The position numbers and the translations under genes are program-made. The notes below the pieces were generated by a model, which ran no database searches, was not told the DNA's origin, and saw only the letters and a list, made by a program, of their open reading frames with translations. DNA of 64,000 bases from Streptomyces sp. SPB162 (GTDB lineage Bacteria > Actinomycetota > Actinomycetes > Streptomycetales > Streptomycetaceae), in assembly GCF_029504575.1 (NCBI RefSeq), contig NZ_JAQFII010000001.1, positions 892,501-956,500 on the forward strand. Direction: 5' to 3'. Of the stretch, positions 34,032-42,267 are shown in pieces. The stretch's first letter is position 1. Each line of letters starts with the position of its first letter.

Positions 34032-35546
34032 TCATGCGATCTCGGAACGCGCCGCGGCCATGCCGGCCGTGTCCAGCCGGGCGGTGCCCACGATCAGGTC
34101 GGCGCCGCCGAACTCCGGATCCGTCAGCTCCTCGCCGTCGTCGACGGAGAAGAGCAATCGCGGCTCGCCCTGCCGGTAGGCGGTGCCGACCGGCGGGCTG
34201 GCGGCGTGCACCGCCAGCAGGGCCACCAGGTAGGGAAGTTCCGGATCGCGGCGGCGGGCGTCGGCGAGCAGCCCGGACAGCCGGCGCGGCGCGTCGTCGG
34301 GCAGGTCCAGCAGTTCCAGCGCGCTCTCCAGCTGCTCCTCGCTGAAGCGGCTGTCGGCGGGGGTGGCCACGAGGTCCGGTTCCGGCATCGCCGCGCCCAG
34401 GTGCTCGCGTTCGGTGGGCGGGGTGAGCAGTATGTCCACGAGGTCGCAGACCCGCACCGCAGGCGGGGTGCGCAGGCCCGTACCGCGCGCGAAGAAGGCG
34501 TCGGTGACCCGGGACGCCTGCTCGACGGGGAGCGGCAGGATGGGCGAGACCAGCTGCCCGTACAGGTCGAGCCCGGCGCGGGCGGGCGCCGAGGCGAACG
34601 CCTGCCGGTCCTGCTCCGCGCGGAACAGCGGCCCGGCCTCCAGCAGCCGCGACTGCAGCTGGGTGTGGCGGCGGATGCAGTCCTTGACGATGTCGACGAG
34701 CTCGGCGGCCCGCCGCTTGTGCCCGGGGTCCTCCGCCTCGTCCCGCGCCTTGCGGATGTTGGTGAGGATCGCGTTCTCGTGCCGGTACCGGTCGGCGACG
34801 TGGTCGAGCGCCTCGGCGATCATGTCAGGGACGGCACGCAGCCAGTCCACCGCCCGGACGTTGCGCCGGGTCGCCTCCAGAGCGCGGCGCAGTGTCTCCG
34901 CGTACTGCACGGTGCGGTAGCGGGCCTGCTCGGCGGCGAGCTGGGCGTCTGCCAGCCGCCCCCGGCTGATCAGCACCTCCAGCTTGACCTCGGCGGCGAT
35001 CTGCGCGCTGGTGACGTCCGTGTCGAGCGCGCCGACCAGGACGTTGACCGCCTCGTCGGTGGTGCGCAGGTACACGCCGCCGCCGGGACCCGGCACCTCC
35101 TCGATCAGCTTGAAGTCGTAGTCGCGGCGGACGTACGCGCCGTCGGCGCCGAAGGTGCCGTAGACCGCGCGGAAGCCGCGGTCCACGCTGCCGACGTTGA
35201 CCAGGTTCTCCAGGACCCAGCGGGCGACCCGCTCGTGCTCCTCGACGGGCCGGCGCGGTGCCTGGGCGGCGACCCGGGGCAGCAGCCTGGTCACTATCTG
35301 CTCGGGGTCGGCGCCCGTGTCGAAGTCCATGTTGAGCGTGACCATGTCGATGGCGGACAGCGCCACCTCCGCCATCGCGTACACCGAGTACTCGCCGGCC
35401 AGGTTCGCCTTGCGCACGTCCAGGTCGTGCAGCGGCGCGGTGCACGCGAGCGCCTTGAGGCGGCGGGCCAGGCCCTCGTCGGCGGCCGGGCCCGGAGCGG
35501 GGCGGGGCGCGCCCGTCGTCGGGTACGGGGTGGTCGTTACGGTCAC
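34032..35546 (-). CDS. putative kleisin-like SMC partner (MukF/JetA-like position)
   Basis: 504-aa cytoplasmic protein, first gene of the SMC operon. Residues about 20-200 look like winged-helix domains (ANLAGEYSVYAMAEVALSAIDMVTLNMDF, ...GGVYLRTTDEAVNVLVGAL), followed by a long alpha-helical middle (IAAEVKLEVLISRGRLADAQLAAEQARYRTVQYAETLRRALEATRRN) and a C-terminal acidic domain. This is the layout of MukF/JetA kleisins, and is inference. Start: GTG at 35546, near a TAATGT box and without Shine-Dalgarno, possibly leaderless; in-frame starts up to 35591 exist. Confidence 0.6.
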   Translation of the reverse strand: MTVTTTPYPTTGAPRPAPGPAADEGLARRLKALACTAPLHDLDVRKANLAGEYSVYAMAEVALSAIDMVTLNMDFDTGADPEQIVTRLLPRVAAQAPRRPVEEHERVARWVLENLVNVGSVDRGFRAVYGTFGADGAYVRRDYDFKLIEEVPGPGGGVYLRTTDEAVNVLVGALDTDVTSAQIAAEVKLEVLISRGRLADAQLAAEQARYRTVQYAETLRRALEATRRNVRAVDWLRAVPDMIAEALDHVADRYRHENAILTNIRKARDEAEDPGHKRRAAELVDIVKDCIRRHTQLQSRLLEAGPLFRAEQDRQAFASAPARAGLDLYGQLVSPILPLPVEQASRVTDAFFARGTGLRTPPAVRVCDLVDILLTPPTEREHLGAAMPEPDLVATPADSRFSEEQLESALELLDLPDDAPRRLSGLLADARRRDPELPYLVALLAVHAASPPVGTAYRQGEPRLLFSVDDGEELTDPEFGGADLIVGTARLDTAGMAAARSEIA

Positions 35547-35710
35547 GACCCACACATTAGGCGGTGCCACCGACATCGAACGAAACGGCACGGATCACCC
35601 GCCCGGCCACAAGTCACCCGCGGGGCGGTCGTCGAACCGCCTCCCGGCCACCGCTGGGTGGCGCCTCCGGTTGCCGGCCCTGGACCACCCCGGTGCCTCA
35701 AGTACCGGGG

Positions 35711-35746
35711 CGGGTGCGGCCGATCGCCTTGGATCGCCCGCACCCG
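35711..35746. repeat. strong hairpin in the pxpA leader region
   Basis: CGGGTGCGG (35711-35719) pairs with CCGCACCCG (35738-35746), extended by inner CGATC/GATCG. It lies 47 nt upstream of the pxpA start in the 247-bp spacer between the divergent SMC-operon and pxp genes. Possible leader attenuator or transcription block. No other clear signal was seen in this spacer. Confidence 0.55.
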
Positions 35747-35793
35747 ACGCCCCCCTTCGAAGACGCAGGCGCCGCGCCGGACGCGGTGGCACC

Positions 35794-36567
35794 ATGGCGG
35801 TCATGGTCATCGATCTCAACGCGGATCTCGGCGAGGGCTTCGGCCGGTGGACCCTCACCGACGACGACGCGCTGCTGTCCGTCGTCACCAGTGCCAACGT
35901 CGCGTGCGGCTTCCACGCGGGCGATCCGGTCACGATGCGGCGGGTCTGCGCGCTCGCCGCCGAGCGGGGCGTCCGGATCGGGGCCCAGGTCTCCTACCGG
36001 GACCTGGCCGGCTTCGGGCGGCGCGCCATGGACGTGCCTCCGGACGAGCTGGCGGCCGAAGTCGCCTACCAGATCGGGGCACTGGACGTCTTCGCGCGGG
36101 CGGCCGGCTCACGGGTCGCGTACGTCAAGCCGCACGGCGCGCTCTACAACCGGACGGTGGGCGACGCGGCGCAGGCCGCCGCCGTGGTGGCGGGCGTCCT
36201 GCTGGCCGGGGGGCCGGACGGCGGACTGCCGGTGCTCGGGCTGCCCGGCTCCGAGTTGCTGGCCGCGGCCGGGAAGGCCGGTCTGCCGGCGGTCGCCGAG
36301 GCGTTCGCCGACCGGGCCTACACCGAGCGCGGCACGCTCGTGCCGCGCGGCGAGGCGGGCGCGGTGCTCCTGGACGGCGACGCCGTCGTCGCCCAGGCCC
36401 TGGCGGTCGCCCGCGACGGCCAGGTCGTCGCGGCCGGCGGCCGGCGGATCGCCGCCGGCGCGCGGTCGCTGTGCCTGCACGGCGACACGCCGGGCGCGGC
36501 GGACCTCGCCCGGCGGGTGCGGCGCGAACTCCAGGACGCGGGTGTCGTGTTGGGGGCCTTCGCATGA
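35794..36567 (+). CDS. pxpA: 5-oxoprolinase subunit A (LamB/YcsF family)
   Basis: 257-aa subunit of the bacterial ATP-dependent 5-oxoprolinase, which with PxpB and PxpC opens pyroglutamate to glutamate. Family signature MVIDLNADLGEGFGRW at the start, then SANVACGFHAGDP and YVKPHGALYNR, normal length. The ATG at 35794 lacks a clear Shine-Dalgarno; an ATG at 35803 (MVIDLN) is equally possible. The stop overlaps the pxpB start (ATGA), so the three genes are translationally coupled. Confidence 0.93.
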   Translation: MAVMVIDLNADLGEGFGRWTLTDDDALLSVVTSANVACGFHAGDPVTMRRVCALAAERGVRIGAQVSYRDLAGFGRRAMDVPPDELAAEVAYQIGALDVFARAAGSRVAYVKPHGALYNRTVGDAAQAAAVVAGVLLAGGPDGGLPVLGLPGSELLAAAGKAGLPAVAEAFADRAYTERGTLVPRGEAGAVLLDGDAVVAQALAVARDGQVVAAGGRRIAAGARSLCLHGDTPGAADLARRVRRELQDAGVVLGAFA

Positions 36568-37181
36568 GGACGCTCCCGGTGGGGGAACGCGCGCTGCTCG
36601 TGGAGCTGGACACGGACGGCGAGGTCGGGGCGTTCCACGCCGAGCTGTCGCGGCGGCGCGCGGCGGGGACACTGCCCGCCGTGCGCGAGATCGTCCCGGC
36701 GGCCCGCACCATCCTGCTCGACGGCCTGGACGACCCCCGCGCGCTGGCCAGGGAACTGGCCGCCTGGACCGTTCCGCCGCTCACGCGGGGAGCGGGGGCG
36801 GAGACGGAGATCGCGGTGCGCTACGACGGGCCCGATCTGGCGGAGGTCGCCGAACTGTGGGACGTGCGGCCCGAAGACGTCCCGGACATCGTCGGCGGCC
36901 TCGTCTTCCGGGTGGCGTTCTGCGGCTTCGCTCCCGGTTTCGCGTATTTGACCGGGCTCCCCGAGCACCGGCACCTGCCGCGCCGCGCCACTCCCCGGAC
37001 CGCGGTCCCCGCCGGTTCGCTGGCGCTGGCCGGACCGTACGCGGGCGTCTACCCGCGTTCCTCTCCCGGCGGCTGGCAGCTGATCGGCACCACCGACGCC
37101 GTCCTGTGGGACCCGCGCCGGGAGCCGGCGGCGCTGCTGACCCCCGGCACCCGGGTGCGCTTCCTGTCGGACCCCGCATGA
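36564..37181 (+). CDS. pxpB: 5-oxoprolinase subunit B (KipI family)
   Basis: 205-aa PxpB/KipI-type subunit. Conserved segments: VPPLTRGAGAETEIAVRYDGPDL, FCGFAPGFAYLTGLPEHRHLPRRATPRTAVPAGSLALAG and SPGGWQLIGTT. It contacts PxpC to form the phosphate/CoA-carboxylase-like half of the enzyme. The start overlaps pxpA and the stop overlaps pxpC, both by ATGA. Confidence 0.93.
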   Translation: MRTLPVGERALLVELDTDGEVGAFHAELSRRRAAGTLPAVREIVPAARTILLDGLDDPRALARELAAWTVPPLTRGAGAETEIAVRYDGPDLAEVAELWDVRPEDVPDIVGGLVFRVAFCGFAPGFAYLTGLPEHRHLPRRATPRTAVPAGSLALAGPYAGVYPRSSPGGWQLIGTTDAVLWDPRREPAALLTPGTRVRFLSDPA

Positions 37182-38062
37182 CGCGGGCATGGGTGCGCGT
37201 GGTGCGGGCGGGCGCGCTGACGACCGTGCAGGACCTCGGGCGGCCGGGCCACGCCCACCTCGGCGTGCCGCGTTCCGGTGCGCTCGACCCACCCGCGCAC
37301 CGCGGGGCCAACCGGCTGGTCGGCAACCCGGAGGGGGCCGCGACCCTGGAGACGACCGTCAACGGCTGCGCGGTACGGGCGGGCCGTCCGGTCGTCGCGG
37401 CCGTCACCGGCGCCCCCTGCGCCGTCCGGATCGACGGCGCCCCCGCACCCTGGGGCGCGGCGGTGCGCGTCCCGGCCGGCGCCGTCCTGGAACTCGGCGC
37501 CGCCGAGGGCGGGCTGCGCTGCTATCTGGCGCTCGCCGGCGGCATCGACGTCGAGCCGGTGCTCGGCAGCCGCTCCGCGGACCTGCTCTCGGGGCTCGGC
37601 CCGGCGCCGCTCGCGGAGCACGACACGCTCCCGCTGGGCGTGCCCCGCGGCCGGTCCCTCGGCGCCGACACGATGCCGTGGCCCGCCCCGCCGGCCGAAC
37701 TCGTGCTGCCCGTCCTGCTCGGCCCGCGCGACGACTGGTTCACCGAGGAGGCGCCGCGGCTGCTGGCGGCCGGCGCGTACACCGTCTCGGCCGCCTCCAA
37801 CCGCATCGGGCTGCGCACCGAGGGCCCCGCACTGCGGCGGGCACTCGACGGCGAACTGCCCAGCGAGGGCATGGTGCTGGGCGCCGTCCAGGTGCCTCCC
37901 GACGGCCACCCCGTCATCTTCCTGGCCGACCACCCCGTCACCGGCGGCTACCCCGTCATCGGCGTCGTCCCCGAGGCGCGGCTCGCCGCGGCGGCGCAGG
38001 CCGTCCCGGGCACCCCCGTACGGTTCCTCCCGCTTCGGGGGCGCGGGTCCGGGCGGCGGTAG
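37178..38062 (+). CDS. pxpC: 5-oxoprolinase subunit C (KipA/AHS2 family)
   Basis: 294-aa PxpC subunit. AHS2-domain marks: GALTTVQDLGRPGHAHLGVPRSGALDP, YLALAGGIDVEPVLGSRSADLLSGLG, NRIGLRTEG, PSEGMVLGAVQVPPDGHPVIFLADHPVTGGYP. Completes the pxpABC operon. No terminator was recognised before the convergent glycosyltransferase gene, 21 nt downstream. Confidence 0.93.
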   Translation: MTRAWVRVVRAGALTTVQDLGRPGHAHLGVPRSGALDPPAHRGANRLVGNPEGAATLETTVNGCAVRAGRPVVAAVTGAPCAVRIDGAPAPWGAAVRVPAGAVLELGAAEGGLRCYLALAGGIDVEPVLGSRSADLLSGLGPAPLAEHDTLPLGVPRGRSLGADTMPWPAPPAELVLPVLLGPRDDWFTEEAPRLLAAGAYTVSAASNRIGLRTEGPALRRALDGELPSEGMVLGAVQVPPDGHPVIFLADHPVTGGYPVIGVVPEARLAAAAQAVPGTPVRFLPLRGRGSGRR

Positions 38063-38083
38063 CCGTATTCCGGCGGCCGGCGG

Positions 38084-39262
38084 TTACGGCGTGGCCGCCG
38101 CGGTGTGGACGTGCGGAGCACCGAGGGGGGCGTCGTGGGCCGCGAGGAACGCGGAGACGGCGGCGGGCCAGCCGTACCGCTCGGCCCGGAGGCGGGCGGC
38201 GGCGCGGCGGGCGGACTCCGGCCGGGCGAGCAGCCGCTGCACGGCGGCCGCGAACGCGCGGCCGTCGGTGGCGCAGGCGCCCGCCGGGCCGATCAGGTCC
38301 GGGAGCGCGGACAGGGCGCTGGCGACGACGGGCGTGCCGCAGGCGAGCGCCTCGATGGCGGCCAGCCCGAAGGTCTCGGCGGGCCCCGGGGCGAGGACGA
38401 CGTCGGCACAGGCATGGAGGGCGGCCAGCCGGTCGCGGTCGGCGACGTGGCCGAGGAAGGTGACCGGGAGTCCCGCGGCGCGGGCCCGCGCCTCCATGCG
38501 GCCGCGCAGCGGGCCCTCCCCGGCCACGACGAGCGCCGCCCCGACTCCGCGCCGGCGGAGTTCCGCGAGGGCCTCGAGCGCGCGCCCGGGCCGCTTCTCG
38601 GCGGACAGCCGCGAGCACATCACGAGCAGCACCGCCGCGCCGTCCGCGTACCGCGCCCGCAGCGCCCCGTCGCGGAGTGCCGGGCGGAACCGGTCGAGGT
38701 CCACCCCGAGCGGAGCCCGCACCACGTTGCGCGCCCCGAGGCGTTCGAACTCGGCGGCCGCCCACGGGGTCGTGCACACGACCCGCGAGTAGGCGTGCGC
38801 GGTACGGCGGTTGAGCCGGTCGGCGGCGGAGCGGGCGGCGGCCGACGGCACCCCCCAGGTGCGCAGGACGGCGTCGGCGCTCTCATGGGAGACCATGACG
38901 GCCGGGACCCGGTTCTTGCGGGCCCACTCCCCCGTCCAGCGCAGTGTCGTGCGGTCGGAGACCTCCAGCCGGTCCGGGGCCAGCGCGTCGAGCAGCGTCT
39001 CGACCGGACGCCGGCGGGCGAGCACCTGGTAGCCGCCGGTGCCCGGCACGACGGTGCCGGGGAGGGTGATGACCCTCCCCTGCGCGGTCGTTTCGGCGCG
39101 GATCGCCGGGCATCCGGGAGACATGTCCCCGGGGATGACGAGGACCGGCTCGTGGCCGGCCGCGAGATAGCCCTCGCCCAGGTGCTGGAGGGCGGTGCGC
39201 AGCCCGCCGGAGACGGGGGTGACGAAGTTCGCGAGGCGGACGATCCGCAGCGGCCGGCTCAT
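38084..39262 (-). CDS. GT4-family glycosyltransferase
   Basis: 392-aa GT-B retaining glycosyltransferase, family 4. N-terminal acceptor domain with NFVTPVSGGLRTALQHLGEGYLAAGHEP; donor domain with the E-x7-E motif (PAETFGLAAIEALACGTPVVAS), where the Glu pair contacts the nucleotide sugar. No membrane segment; probably works at the inner face of the membrane on a lipid or wall acceptor. The start overlaps the end of the upstream GT4 gene by 4 nt (ATGA), so the two probably work in sequence. Confidence 0.87.
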   Translation of the reverse strand: MSRPLRIVRLANFVTPVSGGLRTALQHLGEGYLAAGHEPVLVIPGDMSPGCPAIRAETTAQGRVITLPGTVVPGTGGYQVLARRRPVETLLDALAPDRLEVSDRTTLRWTGEWARKNRVPAVMVSHESADAVLRTWGVPSAAARSAADRLNRRTAHAYSRVVCTTPWAAAEFERLGARNVVRAPLGVDLDRFRPALRDGALRARYADGAAVLLVMCSRLSAEKRPGRALEALAELRRRGVGAALVVAGEGPLRGRMEARARAAGLPVTFLGHVADRDRLAALHACADVVLAPGPAETFGLAAIEALACGTPVVASALSALPDLIGPAGACATDGRAFAAAVQRLLARPESARRAAARLRAERYGWPAAVSAFLAAHDAPLGAPHVHTAAATP

Positions 39263-40380
39263 GCCGCGACCACCGTCCGGGCGCCGAGCACCTGCGCGTA
39301 GTGGTCCAGCAGCTGGTCACCGACCGCCTCCCAGGTCCGCGCCGCGACGTCGGCACGCCCTGCCGCCCCGTACCGCGCGCGCAGCGCGGGGGCGCGCTGC
39401 AGGAGCCGCACCGCGTCGCACAGCGCCTCGTCGTCTCCCGGCGGCACCAGCAGGCCGGTGCGTCCGTGGGCGACGAGGTCGAGCGGGCCGCCGGCGGCGG
39501 GCGCGATCACCGGCACCCCGCTGGCCATCGCCTCCTGGACCGTCTGGCAGAACGTCTCGAAGGGGCCGGTGTGCGCGAAGACGTCGAGCGAGGCGAAGAT
39601 CCGGGCCAGGTCGTGGCCGGTCCTGGGACCGAGGAAGAGCGCGCCCGGCAGCGCCGCCCGCAGCCCGGGGGCGCTGGGACCGTCACCGACGACGACCACC
39701 CGCACACCGGGCAGCGCGCAGACCCCGGCGAGCAGCCCGACCTGCTTCTCGGGGGCGAGCCGGCCCACGTAGCCGACGATCAGCTCGCTGCGCGGGGCGA
39801 GCGTGCGGCGCAGCTCGGGGTCGCGGTGCTCCGGCCGGAAGCGCACCGGGTCGACCCCCCTCGGCCACAGGTGTACCCGGGGGACGCCCTGCCGTTCCAG
39901 CTCCCGGACGGAGGCGGTGGACGGCGCGAGGGTGCGGGCCGCGGCCGCGTGCACGGCGCGGATGCGCCGCCAGGCGGCGGCCTCGCCGACGGGCAGGTAG
40001 GAGCGGGCGTAGCCGGCGAGGTCGGTCTGGTAGACGGCGACCGCGGGGACCCGCAGCCGCCCGGCGGCCGCCATGCCCCGCACCCCGAGGACGAACGGGC
40101 TGGCGAGGTGGACGATGTCGGCGCGGTGCGCGGCGATGGCGGCGGTCGTCCGCCGGCCCGGGAGGGCCACGCGCACCTGGGGGTAGCGGGGCAGCGGCAG
40201 GGAGGGCACGCGGACGACCGGGCAGGGGTCGTCGCCGGGCGGTGGGGCGTTCGGCACGGCCGGTGCGACGACCAGCGGCTCGTGCCCGCGCCGGGCGAGG
40301 TGTTCCGCGGTGCGCAGCGCGCAGTGCGCGACGCCGTTGAGGTCGGGAGGGAAGGACTCGGTGACGATCGCGACTCGCAT
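39259..40380 (-). CDS. GT4 mannosyltransferase, MgtA/PimB-like
   Basis: 373-aa GT4 enzyme starting MRVAIVTESFPPDLNGVAH, close to the pattern of GDP-mannose-dependent mannosyltransferases of the mycobacterial MgtA/PimB group (VYQTDLAGYARSYLPVGEAAAW, LAPSTASVRELERQGVPRVHLWPRGVD). Donor-site motif FETFCQTVQEAMASGVPVIAPAAGG is intact. These enzymes add mannose to glycolipids; acceptor here is unknown. ATG at 40380 chosen because the Rossmann strand begins there. First gene of the pair. Confidence 0.87.
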   Translation of the reverse strand: MRVAIVTESFPPDLNGVAHCALRTAEHLARRGHEPLVVAPAVPNAPPPGDDPCPVVRVPSLPLPRYPQVRVALPGRRTTAAIAAHRADIVHLASPFVLGVRGMAAAGRLRVPAVAVYQTDLAGYARSYLPVGEAAAWRRIRAVHAAAARTLAPSTASVRELERQGVPRVHLWPRGVDPVRFRPEHRDPELRRTLAPRSELIVGYVGRLAPEKQVGLLAGVCALPGVRVVVVGDGPSAPGLRAALPGALFLGPRTGHDLARIFASLDVFAHTGPFETFCQTVQEAMASGVPVIAPAAGGPLDLVAHGRTGLLVPPGDDEALCDAVRLLQRAPALRARYGAAGRADVAARTWEAVGDQLLDHYAQVLGARTVVAA

Positions 40381-40501
40381 ACCCCTGTTGTCGCCATACC
40401 GAGCGTTGTCAGGGCCACGACGATCTGTACCGCCGTGGAACGCGTGATGACCCTTCGGGCGGCGGCCCCCGCCGAGGAGGCGGGGGCATCGCCGGCCTGC
40501 C

Positions 40502-41929
40502 CTACCGGGCGGGCTCTCCCGAGCTGAGGCGGCCGCGCACGGCGGTCTGCACCTCGGCCTCCTCGGCCGGATCGGCGGCCATCCGGCGCAGCTGGGCCAG
40601 GACCCGTACGTCTCCGGTGGCGGCTTGATGCGCGGCGAGTTCGCGCGTCGTCTCCTCGCAGTCCCACAGGCACTCCACCGCGAAGCCGGCGGCGAAGCCG
40701 GGGTCGGTGGCGGCCAGTGCCTGGGCGGCGTACCCGCGCAGCTGGGAGGAGGAGGTCTCGCGGTAGACGTGGCGCAGCACGGGTGCCGCGCGGTCGATCG
40801 TGAGCCGGCCGGCGCCCTCGATGAGGACGGCGAGGCCCTCGGCGTCGGCGCCGTCGTTCTGGACGAGCCGGCGCAGTCCGGCCAGCACCCGGCCGGCGTC
40901 CTCGTCGCCGCCTCGGCAGGCGAGCATGCGGGCGGCGGAGATGCCGAGCGCGTCCTCGCGCTCGGACCAGGCGCGGGCCCGGTCCATGGCGTCGCCGCCG
41001 CGCATCCGCTCGAACGATTCGAGGGCGGCTCTGACGACGAGGTCCACGGGGTCGGCCGCGGCGGCTTCGATGAGGTCCAGGACCTGTGGGTCCTGCCGGT
41101 CCGCGAGGTGGCGCAGCGCGGCGGCGCGGGCGGCGGGCCGGCCGTCCTGGGCGGCGGCGACGAGCTCGGGGCGGTCCTCGGGCCCGGCGACGGCCGCCAG
41201 GCAGCGGGCCGCGGGCTGATCGCGGTCGACGGCCGGGTACTGGACGAGGCCCTCGTCGGCCCATTCGAGTACGGCGCGGACGCTCCAGCCGGGGGTGGGT
41301 CCCGTCGGGCGCAGCTGGCGCTGCCAGCGGCTGAACGACACCTCTTCCAGTGCCTTGCGGACCCGGGCGGCGCTCGCGGGGCGCCGGGAGTCCTCGGCCC
41401 ACAACTGCCACGGCCTGGGCTCGTACGCCTCGCGCACGGCCGCGGCCAGCTCGGTATCGCCCTCGGCGGTCTCCGGGAAACGGGCGAGCAGGGCGGGACC
41501 GAGGTCGCGCAGTCCCTGTTCGTCGTCACGGACGGCCAGCTCGTCCAGGGCCCACTCCCAGTTGCCGCCGGTGGCCGCGTAGCGCCGCAGCAGGCGCAGG
41601 GCGTCACCGCGCCCGTAGCCGGCGAGGTGGCCGAGGACGGACAGCGCGAGACCGCAGCGGTGCTCGTCGGGGGCCAGGAGGTCGTCCGGATGGAAGAGGT
41701 GCTGTTCGATCCCGTCGAGCCCGGCTTCCAGTTCGGAGTACAGCCGCGCGTAATAGAGGGAGCGTGATTCCACCCGCCAGTCGAGGCGGGGGTCACGCAG
41801 GACGCACTGCTCCAGAGCGGCGAGGGCGTCTGCCCGCTGCGCCGCCAGGGCATGCAGGGTCCCGTCTCCGCGTCCTCGCTGGAGGAGGCCGAGAAGGGTT
41901 CCACTGGGCGCTATGTCTGGGTCGAACAT
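40502..41929 (-). CDS. HEAT-repeat protein
   Basis: 475-aa soluble protein made of helical pairs like HEAT repeats, for example ARAAALRHLADRQDPQVLDLIEAAAADPVDLVVRAALESFERM and SSSQLRGYAAQALAATDPGFAAGFAVE. Such proteins are protein-binding scaffolds; no catalytic motif is seen. The start MFDPDIAPSG was preferred because an upstream in-frame ATG at 41992 adds an Ala/Pro-rich leader that looks like untranslated sequence; both lack a good ribosome site. Divergent from the PP2C gene. Function unknown. Confidence 0.78.
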   Translation of the reverse strand: MFDPDIAPSGTLLGLLQRGRGDGTLHALAAQRADALAALEQCVLRDPRLDWRVESRSLYYARLYSELEAGLDGIEQHLFHPDDLLAPDEHRCGLALSVLGHLAGYGRGDALRLLRRYAATGGNWEWALDELAVRDDEQGLRDLGPALLARFPETAEGDTELAAAVREAYEPRPWQLWAEDSRRPASAARVRKALEEVSFSRWQRQLRPTGPTPGWSVRAVLEWADEGLVQYPAVDRDQPAARCLAAVAGPEDRPELVAAAQDGRPAARAAALRHLADRQDPQVLDLIEAAAADPVDLVVRAALESFERMRGGDAMDRARAWSEREDALGISAARMLACRGGDEDAGRVLAGLRRLVQNDGADAEGLAVLIEGAGRLTIDRAAPVLRHVYRETSSSQLRGYAAQALAATDPGFAAGFAVECLWDCEETTRELAAHQAATGDVRVLAQLRRMAADPAEEAEVQTAVRGRLSSGEPAR

Positions 41930-42267
41930 GAGGTCAGCATCCGGTGCGGGGGGTTCCAAGGCAACGGGATTTCCGCTGCGGGTGCCCGGCATCCTTACCG
42001 GCCGCCGGGCGTTTCAAGCCTGGCGGCGGATGAGAATGTGTGGGGCCGGGGCGGGCCGCAGCCTACCGAGGTTTCGCCGCCCGTGTCGCTCCGGGCCGCC
42101 AGACGTTCCGGAAGGCTCGTGGCATATGCCAGGAGCACCACCGGATCGGGTATTGCAGAAAGCCTTACGGCCCATCACGCCGTGTGCCACAGTCGTTACC
42201 GGCCCTTCCGTCCCGCCCTGGCCGCTCAGCCCGGTATCCGGTATCGGAGTCACCTTCGGAGAGCGTC
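41930..42267. other. 338-bp divergent intergenic region
   Basis: Gene-free spacer between the HEAT-repeat and PP2C genes. A short direct repeat CCGGTATCCGGTATCGG (42231-42247) lies about 20 nt before the PP2C start, and GGGTAT near 42150 is a possible -10, but no convincing promoter or structured RNA was identified. Confidence 0.4.

Noticed and set aside
30170..34345. 1,391-codon plus-strand open frame
   Set aside because: Lies opposite the SMC operon; composition is Gly/Arg/Val-rich and no motif is present.
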